NCBI RefSeq assembly: GCF_030124375.1
Contig: NZ_JASKLS010000017.1
Coordinates: 62,001-126,000 of the forward strand
Direction: 5' to 3'
From: Sinorhizobium sp. 6-70
Lineage (GTDB): Bacteria; Pseudomonadota; Alphaproteobacteria; Rhizobiales; Rhizobiaceae
Length of the DNA stretch: 64,000 nt
A model generated the notes under the pieces. It did no database searches. It saw nothing but the letters and a program-made list of their open reading frames with translations, and was not told the DNA's origin. Below, piece by piece: positions 52,393 through 61,088 of this stretch (within the stretch, counting starts at the first letter, position 1; every line of letters starts with the position of its first letter). The position numbers and the translations under genes were made by a program.

Positions 52393-54000
52393 ATGACAAT
52401 TTTGAGATCGCATATCTCGGCATCCTCGGACCTCTACAAGAGCAACCGTGCGGCGATGACGGAGGCCATCGCGACAGTCGAGGAGGCGGTGCGGATGGCC
52501 GTCAACGGCGGCGGCGAAACGGCGCGGGAGCGCCATGTCAGCCGCGGGAAGCTGCTGCCGCGCGACCGGGTCGCGTCCCTGATCGATCCGGGCACACCCT
52601 TTCTCGAGGTCGGCGCCACCGCGGCGCACGGCATGTACAACGGCGATGCGCCGGGTGCCGGGCTGGTTACCGGCATTGGCCGGATTGCCGGGCGCGAATG
52701 CATGATCGTCTGCAACGATCCGACCGTCAAAGGCGGCACCTATTACCCGATAACCGTCAAGAAGCATCTCAGGGCGCAGGAAATCGCCGCCGAAAACCGG
52801 CTTCCCTGCGTCTACCTGGTCGATTCCGGCGGCGCCAACCTGCCGAACCAGGACGAGGTTTTTCCGGATCGCGAGCATTTCGGCCGGATCTTCTATAACC
52901 AGGCGAACATGTCGGCTGCCGGCATCCCGCAGATCGCCGTCGTCATGGGATCCTGCACGGCTGGCGGCGCCTATGTGCCGGCCATGTCCGACGAGGCGAT
53001 CATCGTCGAGGGGCAGGGCACGATCTTCCTGGCCGGCCCTCCGCTGGTACGCGCGGCGACCGGCGAAGTGGTCTCGGCCGAGGATCTCGGCGGCGCCGAC
53101 GTCCACACGCGGGTGTCGGGCGTTGCCGATCACCTGGCGCGTGACGACGCGCATGCACTGGCCTTGGCGCGGCGCGCCGTGTCAGCCTTGAACCGCGAAA
53201 AACCTTCGTCGGTGGAACTTCGCACGCCGGAGCCGCCGCTCTACGATCCAGAGGAGATCGCCGGGATCGTGCCGGCCGACCTCAGAACGCCCTATGAGAT
53301 CCGCGAGGTGATTGCTCGGATCGTCGACGGCTCGCGTTTCGACGAATTCAAGGCGCGTTTCGGAACCACCCTTGTCTGCGGCTTCGCCCATATTCATGGG
53401 ATCCCGGTCGGCATCGTCGCGAATAACGGCGTACTGTTTTCGGAATCGGCGCTGAAGGGGAGCCATTTCGTCGAACTCTGCGCCCAGCGCAAGATCCCGC
53501 TCGTGTTCCTGCAGAACATCACCGGCTTCATGGTCGGGCGCAAATACGAAACCGAAGGCATCGCCAAGCATGGCGCCAAGCTGGTGACGGCGGTGGCCAC
53601 GGTAAAAGTGCCCAAGGTCACCATGCTGGTCGGCGGGTCGTTCGGAGCCGGCAATTACGGCATGTGCGGGCGCGCATTTTCACCGCGCTTCCTTTGGACC
53701 TGGCCGAACAGCCGCATTTCGGTGATGGGCGGCGAACAGGCGGCCGGCGTTCTCTCGACGGTGCGCGGCGAAGCGTTGAGGCGGGCCGGCACGCCATGGA
53801 GCGAGGAGGAGGAGGCGCGCTTCCGCCAGCCGGTGCTCGATCTTTTCGAGCGGCAAAGCCATCCGCTCTATGCCTCGGCACGCCTTTGGGATGACGGCGT
53901 CGTCGATCCGCGAAAAAGCCGCGACGTGCTTGCACTGTCACTGTCGGCCGCGCTTAACGCGCCGATCGCGGATACACGTTTCGGATTGTTCAGGATGTAG
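52393..54000 (+). CDS. mccB: Methylcrotonyl-CoA carboxylase carboxyltransferase (beta) subunit
   Basis: The 535-residue protein is a biotin-dependent carboxyltransferase with the N-terminal ERHVSRGKLLPRDRV and LVDSGGANLPNQDEVFPDREHFGRIFYNQA region and acyl-CoA-site motifs GGAYVPAMSDE and GGSFGAGNYGMCGRAF. The NLPNQ...FGRIFYNQA motif is characteristic of methylcrotonyl-CoA rather than propionyl-CoA carboxylase. It transfers carboxyl from biotin to 3-methylcrotonyl-CoA. It is in operon with the alpha subunit, with a RidA gene between. Confidence 0.95.
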   Translation: MTILRSHISASSDLYKSNRAAMTEAIATVEEAVRMAVNGGGETARERHVSRGKLLPRDRVASLIDPGTPFLEVGATAAHGMYNGDAPGAGLVTGIGRIAGRECMIVCNDPTVKGGTYYPITVKKHLRAQEIAAENRLPCVYLVDSGGANLPNQDEVFPDREHFGRIFYNQANMSAAGIPQIAVVMGSCTAGGAYVPAMSDEAIIVEGQGTIFLAGPPLVRAATGEVVSAEDLGGADVHTRVSGVADHLARDDAHALALARRAVSALNREKPSSVELRTPEPPLYDPEEIAGIVPADLRTPYEIREVIARIVDGSRFDEFKARFGTTLVCGFAHIHGIPVGIVANNGVLFSESALKGSHFVELCAQRKIPLVFLQNITGFMVGRKYETEGIAKHGAKLVTAVATVKVPKVTMLVGGSFGAGNYGMCGRAFSPRFLWTWPNSRISVMGGEQAAGVLSTVRGEALRRAGTPWSEEEEARFRQPVLDLFERQSHPLYASARLWDDGVVDPRKSRDVLALSLSAALNAPIADTRFGLFRM

Positions 54001-54012
54001 GGGAGGTGGGCC

Positions 54013-54396
54013 ATGAAACGCGACAACATCAACGCGATCAACGCACCGCAGCCGCGTGGCGGCTACTCGCAGGCCGTCAGCGTCGAAGATTTTCAACGAC
54101 TGCTCTTTGTCAGCGGCCAGATACCCATGACCTCCGATGACGTCTTGCCGGAAGGTTTTGAGGCGCAGGCACGCCAGGTCTGGCTGAATATCGACGCCCA
54201 GCTCAAAGCCGCCGGCATGACCAAGGCCAATATCGTCAAGGTGACGACCTACCTCGCCGACAGGAACCACACCCTTGCGAACCGTGAGATCCGCAGCGAC
54301 TATCTCGGCGCGCTGGCACCGGCGATGACGCTGGTGATCGCCGGAATCTTTGATTCCGGCTGGCTCCTGGAAGTCGAAGTGGTGGCGGCAGAATAG
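54013..54396 (+). CDS. RidA family protein
   Basis: The 127-residue protein is a YjgF/YER057c/UK114 (RidA) fold protein with the FVSGQIPMTSDD and VKVTTYLADRN segments and a conserved arginine in NREIRSDYLG. RidA proteins deaminate reactive enamine or imine intermediates. Its place inside a leucine-degradation operon is unusual, since the pathway after transamination forms no enamine. AGGGGAGGTGGGCC precedes the ATG; 12 bases separate it from mccB. Confidence 0.9.
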   Translation: MKRDNINAINAPQPRGGYSQAVSVEDFQRLLFVSGQIPMTSDDVLPEGFEAQARQVWLNIDAQLKAAGMTKANIVKVTTYLADRNHTLANREIRSDYLGALAPAMTLVIAGIFDSGWLLEVEVVAAE

Positions 54397-54413
54397 AAGC
54401 GGAACCGAGGGGC

Positions 54414-56402
54414 ATGTTTTCCAAACTCCTGATTGCCAATCGCGGCGAGATCGCCTGCCGCATCATTCGTACCGCCAGGCGGCTAGGCATCCGCACCGTT
54501 GCTGTCTATTCGGATGCGGACGGCGACGCGCTTCATGTGACACTCGCCGACGAGGCAGTGCGGATCGGCCCCGCGAACGCCGCCGAAAGCTATCTTTCGA
54601 TCGAGCGCGTCATAGAGGCCGCAAGGGCCGTGCGCGCAGACGCAATCCATCCCGGCTATGGCTTCCTGTCCGAGAACGCCGATTTTGCCGGGGCCGTCGC
54701 GGCCGCCGGCATCGTTTTCGTGGGGCCGCCACCGGAAGCGATCCGGGCGATGGGCCTCAAGGATGCGGCCAAGGCGCTGATGGAGCAGTCCGGCGTGCCC
54801 GTCGTGCCGGGTTATCACGGCGAACAGCAGGATCCGGAGTTCCTCGCAGCCCGGGCCGCGGAAATCGGCTACCCGGTGCTGATCAAGGCGCGCGCCGGCG
54901 GCGGCGGAAAGGGCATGCGGCGCGTCGAGCGGCGAGAGGATTTCGGTTCGGCGCTGGAAGCCGCGCAGCGGGAAGCTCAAGGATCCTTCGGCGACGGCGG
55001 CGTTCTGATCGAGAAGTATCTGACCCGCCCCCGCCACATCGAGGTCCAGATCTTCGGAGACCGGCACGGCAACATCGTTCATCTTTTCGAGCGCGACTGC
55101 TCGTTGCAGCGGCGGCACCAGAAGGTGATCGAGGAGGCGCCGGCGCCGGGCATGACCGCGGAAGTGCGCCGCGCCATGGGAGACGCCGCTGTCAGGGCGG
55201 CGCATGCGATCGGCTATGTCGGCGCCGGCACCGTCGAGTTCATTGCCGACGTGACCAATGGCCTCTGGCCGGACCAGTTCTATTTCATGGAGATGAACAC
55301 GCGGCTGCAGGTGGAGCATCCGGTGACCGAGGCCGTCACCGGACTCGATCTTGTCGAATGGCAGCTGCGCGTCGCAGACGGCGAGCCGCTGCCGAAAAAG
55401 CAGGGCGAGATCGGTATAGACGGCTGGTCCTTCGAGGCACGCATCTATGCCGAGGATCCGACCCGCGGCTTCCTGCCGGCGACCGGGCGGCTGGCGCACT
55501 TGAGTTTTCCGGACAGCAACGTGCGCATTGACTCCGGCGTCACGCAGGGCGACGCGATAACCCCCTTTTACGATCCGCTGATCGCCAAGCTGATCGTGCA
55601 TGCCGGGACACGCTCGGCGGCGCTAACGCGGCTGCAGGCGGCGCTGAAGGAAGTCCGGATCGGCGGAACGGTTACCAATCTCGATTTTCTCATCAAGCTG
55701 ACGGACGAACAGGATTTCCGCGCCGGCAGGCCGGACACCGGACTTATCGACCGGACGGTCGAGCGGCTGGCGGCGCCGAGCGACCCGGACGACGAGGCAT
55801 TGGCGCTGGCGGCAATTGTCTCCACCGGCGTCCTCCAGCCAATGACGTCCACGGATCCCTGGGCCTCGCTCGGCTATTGGCAGATCTGGGGCGATGCCCA
55901 CCGGACGATTTCCATCGATCACGCGAGCGGACGCGCCGCCGTCACGCTCGCGTCGCGCGGACGCGATCAGTTCGCAGTTCGTGCCGGTACGAGCACCCTG
56001 CCGGTACTCGTGCTCGAACGCTTCGAAAACGGTGCGCGGCTGGAAGTGGCCGGGCAGAGGCGAACGCTTCGCTTCCTTCGGCAAGGCGAGACGCTGACAT
56101 TGTTTCTCAATGGCCGGAACCTGGTGTTTCACCTGCCGGATGGGTTGGCCGGCGGACATGGCGGGGAAATTGCCGACGACGAGCTCGTCGCTCCGATGCC
56201 GGGGCTCGTCAAGATGGTCCGTGTCGGCGCCGGCGAGGCCGTCGCCAAGGGCCAGCCGTTGGTCGTGATGGAGGCGATGAAGATGGAGCTGACGCTTTCC
56301 GCCTCGCGAGAGGGGACGGTCGCGAGCGTGCACGTGGCCGAGGGCACGCAGGTCAGCGAGGGTACTGTCCTCGTAACGCTCAGTGAGGAGGCCGCACAGT
56401 GA
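54414..56402 (+). CDS. mccA: Methylcrotonyl-CoA carboxylase biotin-carboxylase (alpha) subunit
   Basis: The 662-residue protein begins with a biotin carboxylase (KLLIANRGEIACRIIRTARRLG; ATP-grasp with KARAGGGGKGMR; MEMNTRLQVEHPVTE). A middle linker domain and a C-terminal biotinyl domain follow, with the biotin lysine in VMEAMKMEL near residue 622. It carboxylates biotin for the beta subunit. It ends in a GTGA overlap with the HMG-CoA lyase start. Confidence 0.96.
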   Translation: MFSKLLIANRGEIACRIIRTARRLGIRTVAVYSDADGDALHVTLADEAVRIGPANAAESYLSIERVIEAARAVRADAIHPGYGFLSENADFAGAVAAAGIVFVGPPPEAIRAMGLKDAAKALMEQSGVPVVPGYHGEQQDPEFLAARAAEIGYPVLIKARAGGGGKGMRRVERREDFGSALEAAQREAQGSFGDGGVLIEKYLTRPRHIEVQIFGDRHGNIVHLFERDCSLQRRHQKVIEEAPAPGMTAEVRRAMGDAAVRAAHAIGYVGAGTVEFIADVTNGLWPDQFYFMEMNTRLQVEHPVTEAVTGLDLVEWQLRVADGEPLPKKQGEIGIDGWSFEARIYAEDPTRGFLPATGRLAHLSFPDSNVRIDSGVTQGDAITPFYDPLIAKLIVHAGTRSAALTRLQAALKEVRIGGTVTNLDFLIKLTDEQDFRAGRPDTGLIDRTVERLAAPSDPDDEALALAAIVSTGVLQPMTSTDPWASLGYWQIWGDAHRTISIDHASGRAAVTLASRGRDQFAVRAGTSTLPVLVLERFENGARLEVAGQRRTLRFLRQGETLTLFLNGRNLVFHLPDGLAGGHGGEIADDELVAPMPGLVKMVRVGAGEAVAKGQPLVVMEAMKMELTLSASREGTVASVHVAEGTQVSEGTVLVTLSEEAAQ

Positions 56403-57268
56403 CATCGTCGGCAAGCGAGCACGTCACGATCGTCGAGATGGCGCCGCGCGACGGCCTCCAGAACGAATCCCGGCTTGTCGATACCGATGACAAGATCCGG
56501 CTCGTCGACCTGCTCTCCGATTGCGGTTTCGAGCGCATCGAGGTGACCAGCTTCGTCAGCCCGAAATGGGTGCCGCAGATGGCCGATGCCCCGGCGGTGA
56601 TGGCCGGCATCGCGCGGCGCCCGGGCATTCGCTACGCGGCGTTGACGCCGAACATCCGGGGCTTCGAGGCTGCCCGCGCCGCGAGCGCCGACGAGGTGGC
56701 GATTTTCGCCTCCGCCTCCGAAAGCTTCTCCGAGAAGAACATCAACTGCTCGATTGCCGAGAGCATCGAGCGCTTTCGTCCTGTCGCGGAGGCAAGCCGG
56801 CACCATGGAATTCCGATGCGCGGCTACGTCAGCTGTGTCGTCGAGTGCCCTTACGAGGGACCGATCGCGCCGGAGGCCGCCGCCCGCGTCGCACGCCTTC
56901 TTTCCGAACTCGGCTGTTACGAGCTCAGTCTCGGCGACACCATCGGGCGCGGCACGCCGGAAGCCGTTGATACCATGCTGGCGACGGTGCTCGGCGACGT
57001 CGCGGTGTCGAAACTTGCGGGTCATTTCCACGATACGTCCGGCCGGGCGCTGGAAAATATCGCTGTCGGCCTCGACCGGGGTCTGCGGGTGTTCGACGCC
57101 TCGACCGGCGGGCTCGGCGGTTGCCCCTACGCGCCCGGCGCCGCCGGCAACGTCGATACGCTGGCGGTGAATGCCTTCCTGCAGAAAAGGGGATTTTCGA
57201 CCGGGCTCGACACCGCAAAGCTCGATCGCGCGGCCGCCTTCGCCCGATCCCTGAGGAGCGCAGCATGA
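56399..57268 (+). CDS. hmgL: Hydroxymethylglutaryl-CoA lyase
   Basis: The 289-residue TIM-barrel lyase contains APRDGLQNE (metal-binding Asp), SLGDTIGRGTP, GHFHDT (two metal histidines), and the catalytic-loop motif GGLGGCPYAPGAAGN with its cysteine. It cleaves HMG-CoA to acetyl-CoA and acetoacetate, the last step of leucine degradation. The start is a GTG overlapping the mccA stop, with a GAGGAGG ribosome site inside mccA. Its end overlaps the hydratase gene (ATGA). Confidence 0.95.
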   Translation: MTSSASEHVTIVEMAPRDGLQNESRLVDTDDKIRLVDLLSDCGFERIEVTSFVSPKWVPQMADAPAVMAGIARRPGIRYAALTPNIRGFEAARAASADEVAIFASASESFSEKNINCSIAESIERFRPVAEASRHHGIPMRGYVSCVVECPYEGPIAPEAAARVARLLSELGCYELSLGDTIGRGTPEAVDTMLATVLGDVAVSKLAGHFHDTSGRALENIAVGLDRGLRVFDASTGGLGGCPYAPGAAGNVDTLAVNAFLQKRGFSTGLDTAKLDRAAAFARSLRSAA

Positions 57269-58050
57269 CTGACCAGACGATCCGGTGCACGGTCGACAAA
57301 CGGGGCATCGCCCGCCTGACGCTCGCCCGTCCGGAAAAGCACAACGCGCTTTCCGCCGCGATGATCAGCGAGCTGACGGATGCGGCTGTCCGGCTTGGCG
57401 ATGACAAGGCGGTCCGTGTCGTCATTCTCGACGGCGAGGGGAAGAGTTTTTGTGCCGGCGGCGATCTCGACTGGATGCGCCAGCAGTTTGGCGCCGACCG
57501 GCAGGAGCGGGTTGCCGAAGCAATGCGTCTCGCGATGATGTTCAAGGCGCTGAACGAGATGCCGAAGCCGCTGATCGCGCGGGTGCATGGCAATGCGTTC
57601 GGCGGCGGGATCGGGCTGATGAGTGTCTGCGACGCCGTCGTCGCGGCGGCGGGCGCAAAATTCGGCCTGACGGAAGCGAGGCTCGGGCTGATCCCGGCGA
57701 CGATCAGTCCCTATGTCGTCGCCCGGATCGGCGAAGGGAGGGCGCGGCCGCTGTTCATGTCGGCCCGGCTCTTCGGCGCCGAAGAGGCGCTTGCCGCCGG
57801 TCTTGCGACGGTCGTGGTCGACGATGGACAGATGGACGCCGCTGTCGATGCGGAAATCGCGCCCTATCTTTCCGCGGCGCCACAAGCGGCCGGAAGGGCG
57901 AAACGCTTGGCGCGCTCGCTTGGCATGCCGATCACAGATGCAGTCATCGCCGCGACGATCGAGCAGCTTGCCGACACCTGGGAAACGGAGGAAGCCCGGG
58001 AAGGGATCTCGGCCTTTTTCGACCGGCGAACGCCTTCCTGGCAGTCATGA
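57265..58050 (+). CDS. Enoyl-CoA hydratase, probable 3-methylglutaconyl-CoA hydratase
   Basis: The 261-residue crotonase has LTLARPEKHNALSAAM and the oxyanion-hole segments FCAGGDLDWM and GNAFGGGIGLMSVCD. The AEARLG-type catalytic segment reads TEARLGLIPATISPYV. By its position after HMG-CoA lyase it fills the one missing step of leucine degradation, hydration of 3-methylglutaconyl-CoA. The start at 57265 overlaps the lyase stop; it is the last gene of the operon. Confidence 0.92.
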   Translation: MTDQTIRCTVDKRGIARLTLARPEKHNALSAAMISELTDAAVRLGDDKAVRVVILDGEGKSFCAGGDLDWMRQQFGADRQERVAEAMRLAMMFKALNEMPKPLIARVHGNAFGGGIGLMSVCDAVVAAAGAKFGLTEARLGLIPATISPYVVARIGEGRARPLFMSARLFGAEEALAAGLATVVVDDGQMDAAVDAEIAPYLSAAPQAAGRAKRLARSLGMPITDAVIAATIEQLADTWETEEAREGISAFFDRRTPSWQS

Positions 58051-58128
58051 GCAACGTCTGCGCTTGAAATGATCACGGATTGAGCTTATTTTACGTATGT
58101 GTTGATCAAGTCAAGATCGAGTTTTGCC

Positions 58129-58500
58129 ATGATTGCGCTCAGCCTGGATATTCCCGCTGCCCGTTTCGGGGAGGATCAATCCCCGTTTCTGTCGGCGCGT
58201 CTTGTCGCCGACCGTCTGGGCATAACGCTTGCCGAACTCGCCAAACTGATTGGCGTCGCGCGGAACACGCTGACGGCCAAGACCGGCGCCCGCAAGGTCG
58301 ATAGCGCCTTGAGCAAGGTCGTCCGCATCCTCGCCATGGCGTCCGAAATGGCGGGCGACGAGGCCCGTGCCGTCATCTGGTTCAAGCATCAGCCGATCCC
58401 CGGCTGGGCCGGAAAGACGGCGTTCGATCTCGTCGGAGAAGGCAAGGCCGACAAGGTTCTCGCTTATCTGGAAGCTGTTCGCGCCGGCGTCTACGCCTAA
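58129..58500 (+). CDS. Xre/MbcA/ParS-type antitoxin
   Basis: The 123-residue protein has an N-terminal Xre-like DNA-binding region (about 20-65: SARLVADRLGITLAELAKLIGVARNTLTAK) and the C-terminal toxin-binding domain of the family (VIWFKHQPIPGWAGKTAFDLVGEGKA, in part) ending in a short helix. Such proteins neutralise RES-domain toxins and repress their own operon. The start is uncertain: ATG at 58129, or GTG at 58099 adding ten residues. The TTGATCAAG/TCAAGATC run around 58102-58119 could be an autoregulatory site. The RES toxin gene follows. Confidence 0.9.
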   Translation: MIALSLDIPAARFGEDQSPFLSARLVADRLGITLAELAKLIGVARNTLTAKTGARKVDSALSKVVRILAMASEMAGDEARAVIWFKHQPIPGWAGKTAFDLVGEGKADKVLAYLEAVRAGVYA

Positions 58501-58546
58501 GCGGCATGAGGAAAAGTGTGAGCGGTTTTCCGTCCGCATCCCGCTC
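58501..58546. repeat. Rhizobial palindromic repeat between antitoxin and toxin genes
   Basis: The 46-base element reads GCGGCATGAGG ... GCATCCCGCTC, with an inner AAAAGTGTGAGCGGTTTT hairpin. It begins directly after the antitoxin stop codon. It matches 59101-59141 in the same orientation and 7319-7364 in reverse. It contains an in-frame ATG (58506) for the toxin. Confidence 0.8.
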
Positions 58547-58568
58547 CAACTTAGAGCCTGCCGCGCCG

Positions 58569-59060
58569 ATGCCGCTGTGGCGCGCCTTCGTGCCGCGCTG
58601 GGCCCATGTCCCGCTTTCTGGTGACGGGGCGGCGCGCTTCGGTGGCCGATGGAATCCGGTGGGCATGCCGACGGTCTATGCCGCGCGCGAACTTTCGACC
58701 GCTTGGGCCGAATACAACCAGGGTTTCGTGCAGCATCCGGCGCTGATCGTGCGGCTCGAGCTTTACGATGCGCGGCTGGCCGATCTTACGGACGCCAATG
58801 TTCTTGCGGAGCTTGGCCTGACGGATGCGATCCACCGATGCGAATGGCGAGACGACCTCGACAGGGGCGTGGTGCCGCAGACCCATGAGGTGCAGGCCGA
58901 TCTCTCGGCCCGGGAGTTTCACGGCGTGATCTACCCGTCTTTCATGTCGCCCGGCGGCACTTGCGTCGCGCTCTGGCGCTGGAACGGCGCGGGCGAGCCA
59001 CGCCTTGAGGTCATAGATCCGGAAGGCAGGCTGCCGAAATCGCCGGCCTCCTGGCTTTAG
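58569..59060 (+). CDS. RES-domain toxin (NAD+-depleting family)
   Basis: From the ATG at 58569 the protein has 163 residues and begins PLWRAFVPRWAH, the normal family start. The R-E-S residues are visible: Arg in RFGGRWNPVGMPTVYAA, Glu in TAWAEYNQG and Ser in YPSFMSPGGTCVALW. RES toxins degrade NAD+. An in-frame ATG at 58506 would add 21 residues encoded by the palindromic repeat; neither start has a good ribosome site. It is the second gene of the toxin-antitoxin operon. Confidence 0.9.
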   Translation: MPLWRAFVPRWAHVPLSGDGAARFGGRWNPVGMPTVYAARELSTAWAEYNQGFVQHPALIVRLELYDARLADLTDANVLAELGLTDAIHRCEWRDDLDRGVVPQTHEVQADLSAREFHGVIYPSFMSPGGTCVALWRWNGAGEPRLEVIDPEGRLPKSPASWL

Positions 59061-59141
59061 ACGGAAAACTGTTACACACTTTTCCTGGAATTGTTTTAGA
59101 GCGGGATGAGGAAAACTGCGCGGTTCTCCGTCCGCATCCCG
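59061..59141. repeat. Rhizobial palindromic mosaic after the toxin gene
   Basis: Directly after the toxin stop, GGAAAACTG...TTTTCCTGG (59063-59088) is followed by GCGGGATGAGG...GCATCCCG (59101-59141), a close relative of the element between the two toxin-antitoxin genes. It may terminate transcription between the convergent genes. Confidence 0.75.
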
Positions 59142-59155
59142 GGTCTGCACAACGC

Positions 59156-59677
59156 CTATTTGGAGGACGATTCCTCGGTCTTGTTCAGGCGATATTTGAA
59201 GTCGCAATGGGACGCGCCCTGCATCACCGTCTGCGTGCGCTCCAGCGTGATGCGCGGATCGTAGCCGGTGCAGAATACGCCGTCGCGATTGCAGGACAGA
59301 AGATGCCCGATATGCCCGAGACCCATTTCCCGATAGGTCTCGGCGTAGCGACAGCGCAGCACGTTGTAGTGGAACTCCTCGTCCGTCGCCTTGACGACCT
59401 CGATCGTCAGCGCGTCGTCCTGGGTCCAGAGATCCTGCAACTCCTGAAACGTCCGCAGGCTGGTTCCGCCGGGCGTTTTTGCGGCAAAGGCCTTTCCGGC
59501 GTCGATGGCGGCGCGCGTGATCGCGGTATCGATGATGGATTGGGCGAGTTCCTCACCGACCTTCTCACGCATGACCTCATAGAGCGGCGCGATGATCCCC
59601 GCCTCGATCTTGCGTCTGGCAAGAATGCCGAGCTCTCCGTCCATTGCCGATCTGGAGTCGCTTTGTTCGTCGGTCAC
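59156..59677 (-). CDS. L-2-amino-thiazoline-4-carboxylate hydrolase-like protein
   Basis: The 173-residue protein belongs to the L-ATC hydrolase family. It is mostly helical at the N-terminus (RRKIEAGIIAPLYEVMREKVG), followed by conserved NVLRCRYAETYREMGLGHIGHLLSCNRDG (in pieces) with the cysteines and histidines of the family. The founding enzyme opens a thiazoline ring to S- or N-carbamoyl-L-cysteine. It lies 40 bases after a FAD-linked oxidase and is the last gene of the sulfate-transport operon, which fits a role in organic sulfur supply. Many family members are untested. Confidence 0.8.
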   Translation of the reverse strand: MTDEQSDSRSAMDGELGILARRKIEAGIIAPLYEVMREKVGEELAQSIIDTAITRAAIDAGKAFAAKTPGGTSLRTFQELQDLWTQDDALTIEVVKATDEEFHYNVLRCRYAETYREMGLGHIGHLLSCNRDGVFCTGYDPRITLERTQTVMQGASHCDFKYRLNKTEESSSK

Positions 59678-59717
59678 GTGCAGGTCCTTTCACTGGTGAA
59701 GGCGCCGCCTCTTTGCG

Positions 59718-61088
59718 TTAGCGCAGCACTTTGCCGGGATTGAGGATGCCGTTCGGGTCGAGGGCATTCTTGATGCGGCGCATGACGTCCAACTCGGCCT
59801 CGCTGCGGGAGTGGTCGAGGAAGTCGCGCTTCAAGGTGCCGATCCCGTGTTCGGCGGAGATCGATCCGTGATAGGCGGCAACAAGCGGATAGACGATCGC
59901 ATCGACTTGATGCGCGGTTTCGTCGCCGGCGTCCGGAACGGAAAAGGCGATATGAAGGTTGCTGTCACCGACATGGCCGAAGAAGGAGACATGTGCCGAT
60001 GGGAACCGCGTGGAAAGCGCCCTGCTGCATTCGTCGGCAAAGCGGCCGATATCGCCGATCGGCAGGCTGACATCGAGATTGACGAGGGAAGGCAGCAGCC
60101 TGTCCATGGCATGGCCCTCGCGCACGCGCCAGAAGCTCTGGGCCTCCTTCTCCGACTGGGCGATCAGCGCATCGCCGATCGTTCCGTCTTCAAGGGCCTG
60201 TCCGAGGAAGGTCTCGAATTGCTCGCGTTCGCCGTTCTGTCCGCGGATGTCCTGCTCGATGATCGCGGCGAAGGCCGGAGAGGTCTCGAAAAATTGCCGT
60301 CCTTCCGCCTCGCAATTGAAGCGGAAGTAGCTCTCCCACATCGCTTCGAACGCGGAGAGACCGGAAAGCTCCCGCTGAGCGCGCTTCAGCAAGGCGACGA
60401 CATCCGCGTAGCTGTCGAGCGCACAAAGTGCCGTCAGCCGTCCGGCCGGCAACGGGCGCAGGCGCAGCACGGCGCGGGTGATGATGCCGAGCGTGCCCTC
60501 CGAACCGATGAAAAATTGCCGGAGGTCGTAGCCGGTATTGTTCTTGATCATCTTGTTGAGCGAAGAGACCACCGTGCCGTCGGCAAGCACGACCTCGATG
60601 CCCAGCACATTGTCACGGGCGACACCGTTGCGGATGACGCGGATACCGCCGGCATTGGTGGCAAGGTTGCCGCCGATCTGGCACGAGCCGCGTGCGCCGA
60701 GATCGATCGGGAGCAGGAAACCCGCATCTTCGGCCGCGCGTTGCGCGACTTCAAGCGGTGTGCCGGCAAGTACGGTCATCGTCGCGGCCGCCGGGTCGAT
60801 TTCCTCGATACCGGAAAGCCGCTCCATCGAAATGACGATGTCGCCGGTGTCGGGGTTGGCACCGCCGGCGAGTCCTGTCATGCCGCCCTGCGGCACCACG
60901 CTTTGATGATGCGCATTGCAGATACCGAGCGCTGTAGCGACCTCGGCCGTACGCGCCGGGCGAACCACGGCGCTCGGGAGGTTTCGCCCGGTGAGGCTCG
61001 CGTCACTGCGATAGCGCTCGGTGATACGGCCGCCGGTCAGCACGACCGCCTCGCCGAGCGATCGCGTCAGATCTTCGATAACCGACAT
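59718..61088 (-). CDS. FAD-linked oxidase (2-hydroxyacid dehydrogenase type)
   Basis: The 456-residue flavoprotein has a PCMH-type FAD domain (VVPQGGMTGLAGGANP; GSCQIGGNLATNAGGIRVIRNG) and the C-terminal FAD-oxidase domain with HVGDSNLHI and SAEHGIGTLKRDFL. This matches GlcD/D-2-hydroxyglutarate or D-lactate dehydrogenases that act on D-2-hydroxy acids. The exact substrate is unknown. Its ATG overlaps the cysA stop (TAATG), so it is translationally coupled to sulfate uptake; a sulfur-containing hydroxy acid is possible but unproven. Confidence 0.9.
   Translation of the reverse strand: MSVIEDLTRSLGEAVVLTGGRITERYRSDASLTGRNLPSAVVRPARTAEVATALGICNAHHQSVVPQGGMTGLAGGANPDTGDIVISMERLSGIEEIDPAAATMTVLAGTPLEVAQRAAEDAGFLLPIDLGARGSCQIGGNLATNAGGIRVIRNGVARDNVLGIEVVLADGTVVSSLNKMIKNNTGYDLRQFFIGSEGTLGIITRAVLRLRPLPAGRLTALCALDSYADVVALLKRAQRELSGLSAFEAMWESYFRFNCEAEGRQFFETSPAFAAIIEQDIRGQNGEREQFETFLGQALEDGTIGDALIAQSEKEAQSFWRVREGHAMDRLLPSLVNLDVSLPIGDIGRFADECSRALSTRFPSAHVSFFGHVGDSNLHIAFSVPDAGDETAHQVDAIVYPLVAAYHGSISAEHGIGTLKRDFLDHSRSEAELDVMRRIKNALDPNGILNPGKVLR

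Noticed and set aside
52393..56402. Propionyl-CoA or acetyl-CoA carboxylase
   Set aside because: The carboxyltransferase motif with FGRIFYNQA and the neighbours isovaleryl-CoA dehydrogenase and HMG-CoA lyase indicate methylcrotonyl-CoA carboxylase.
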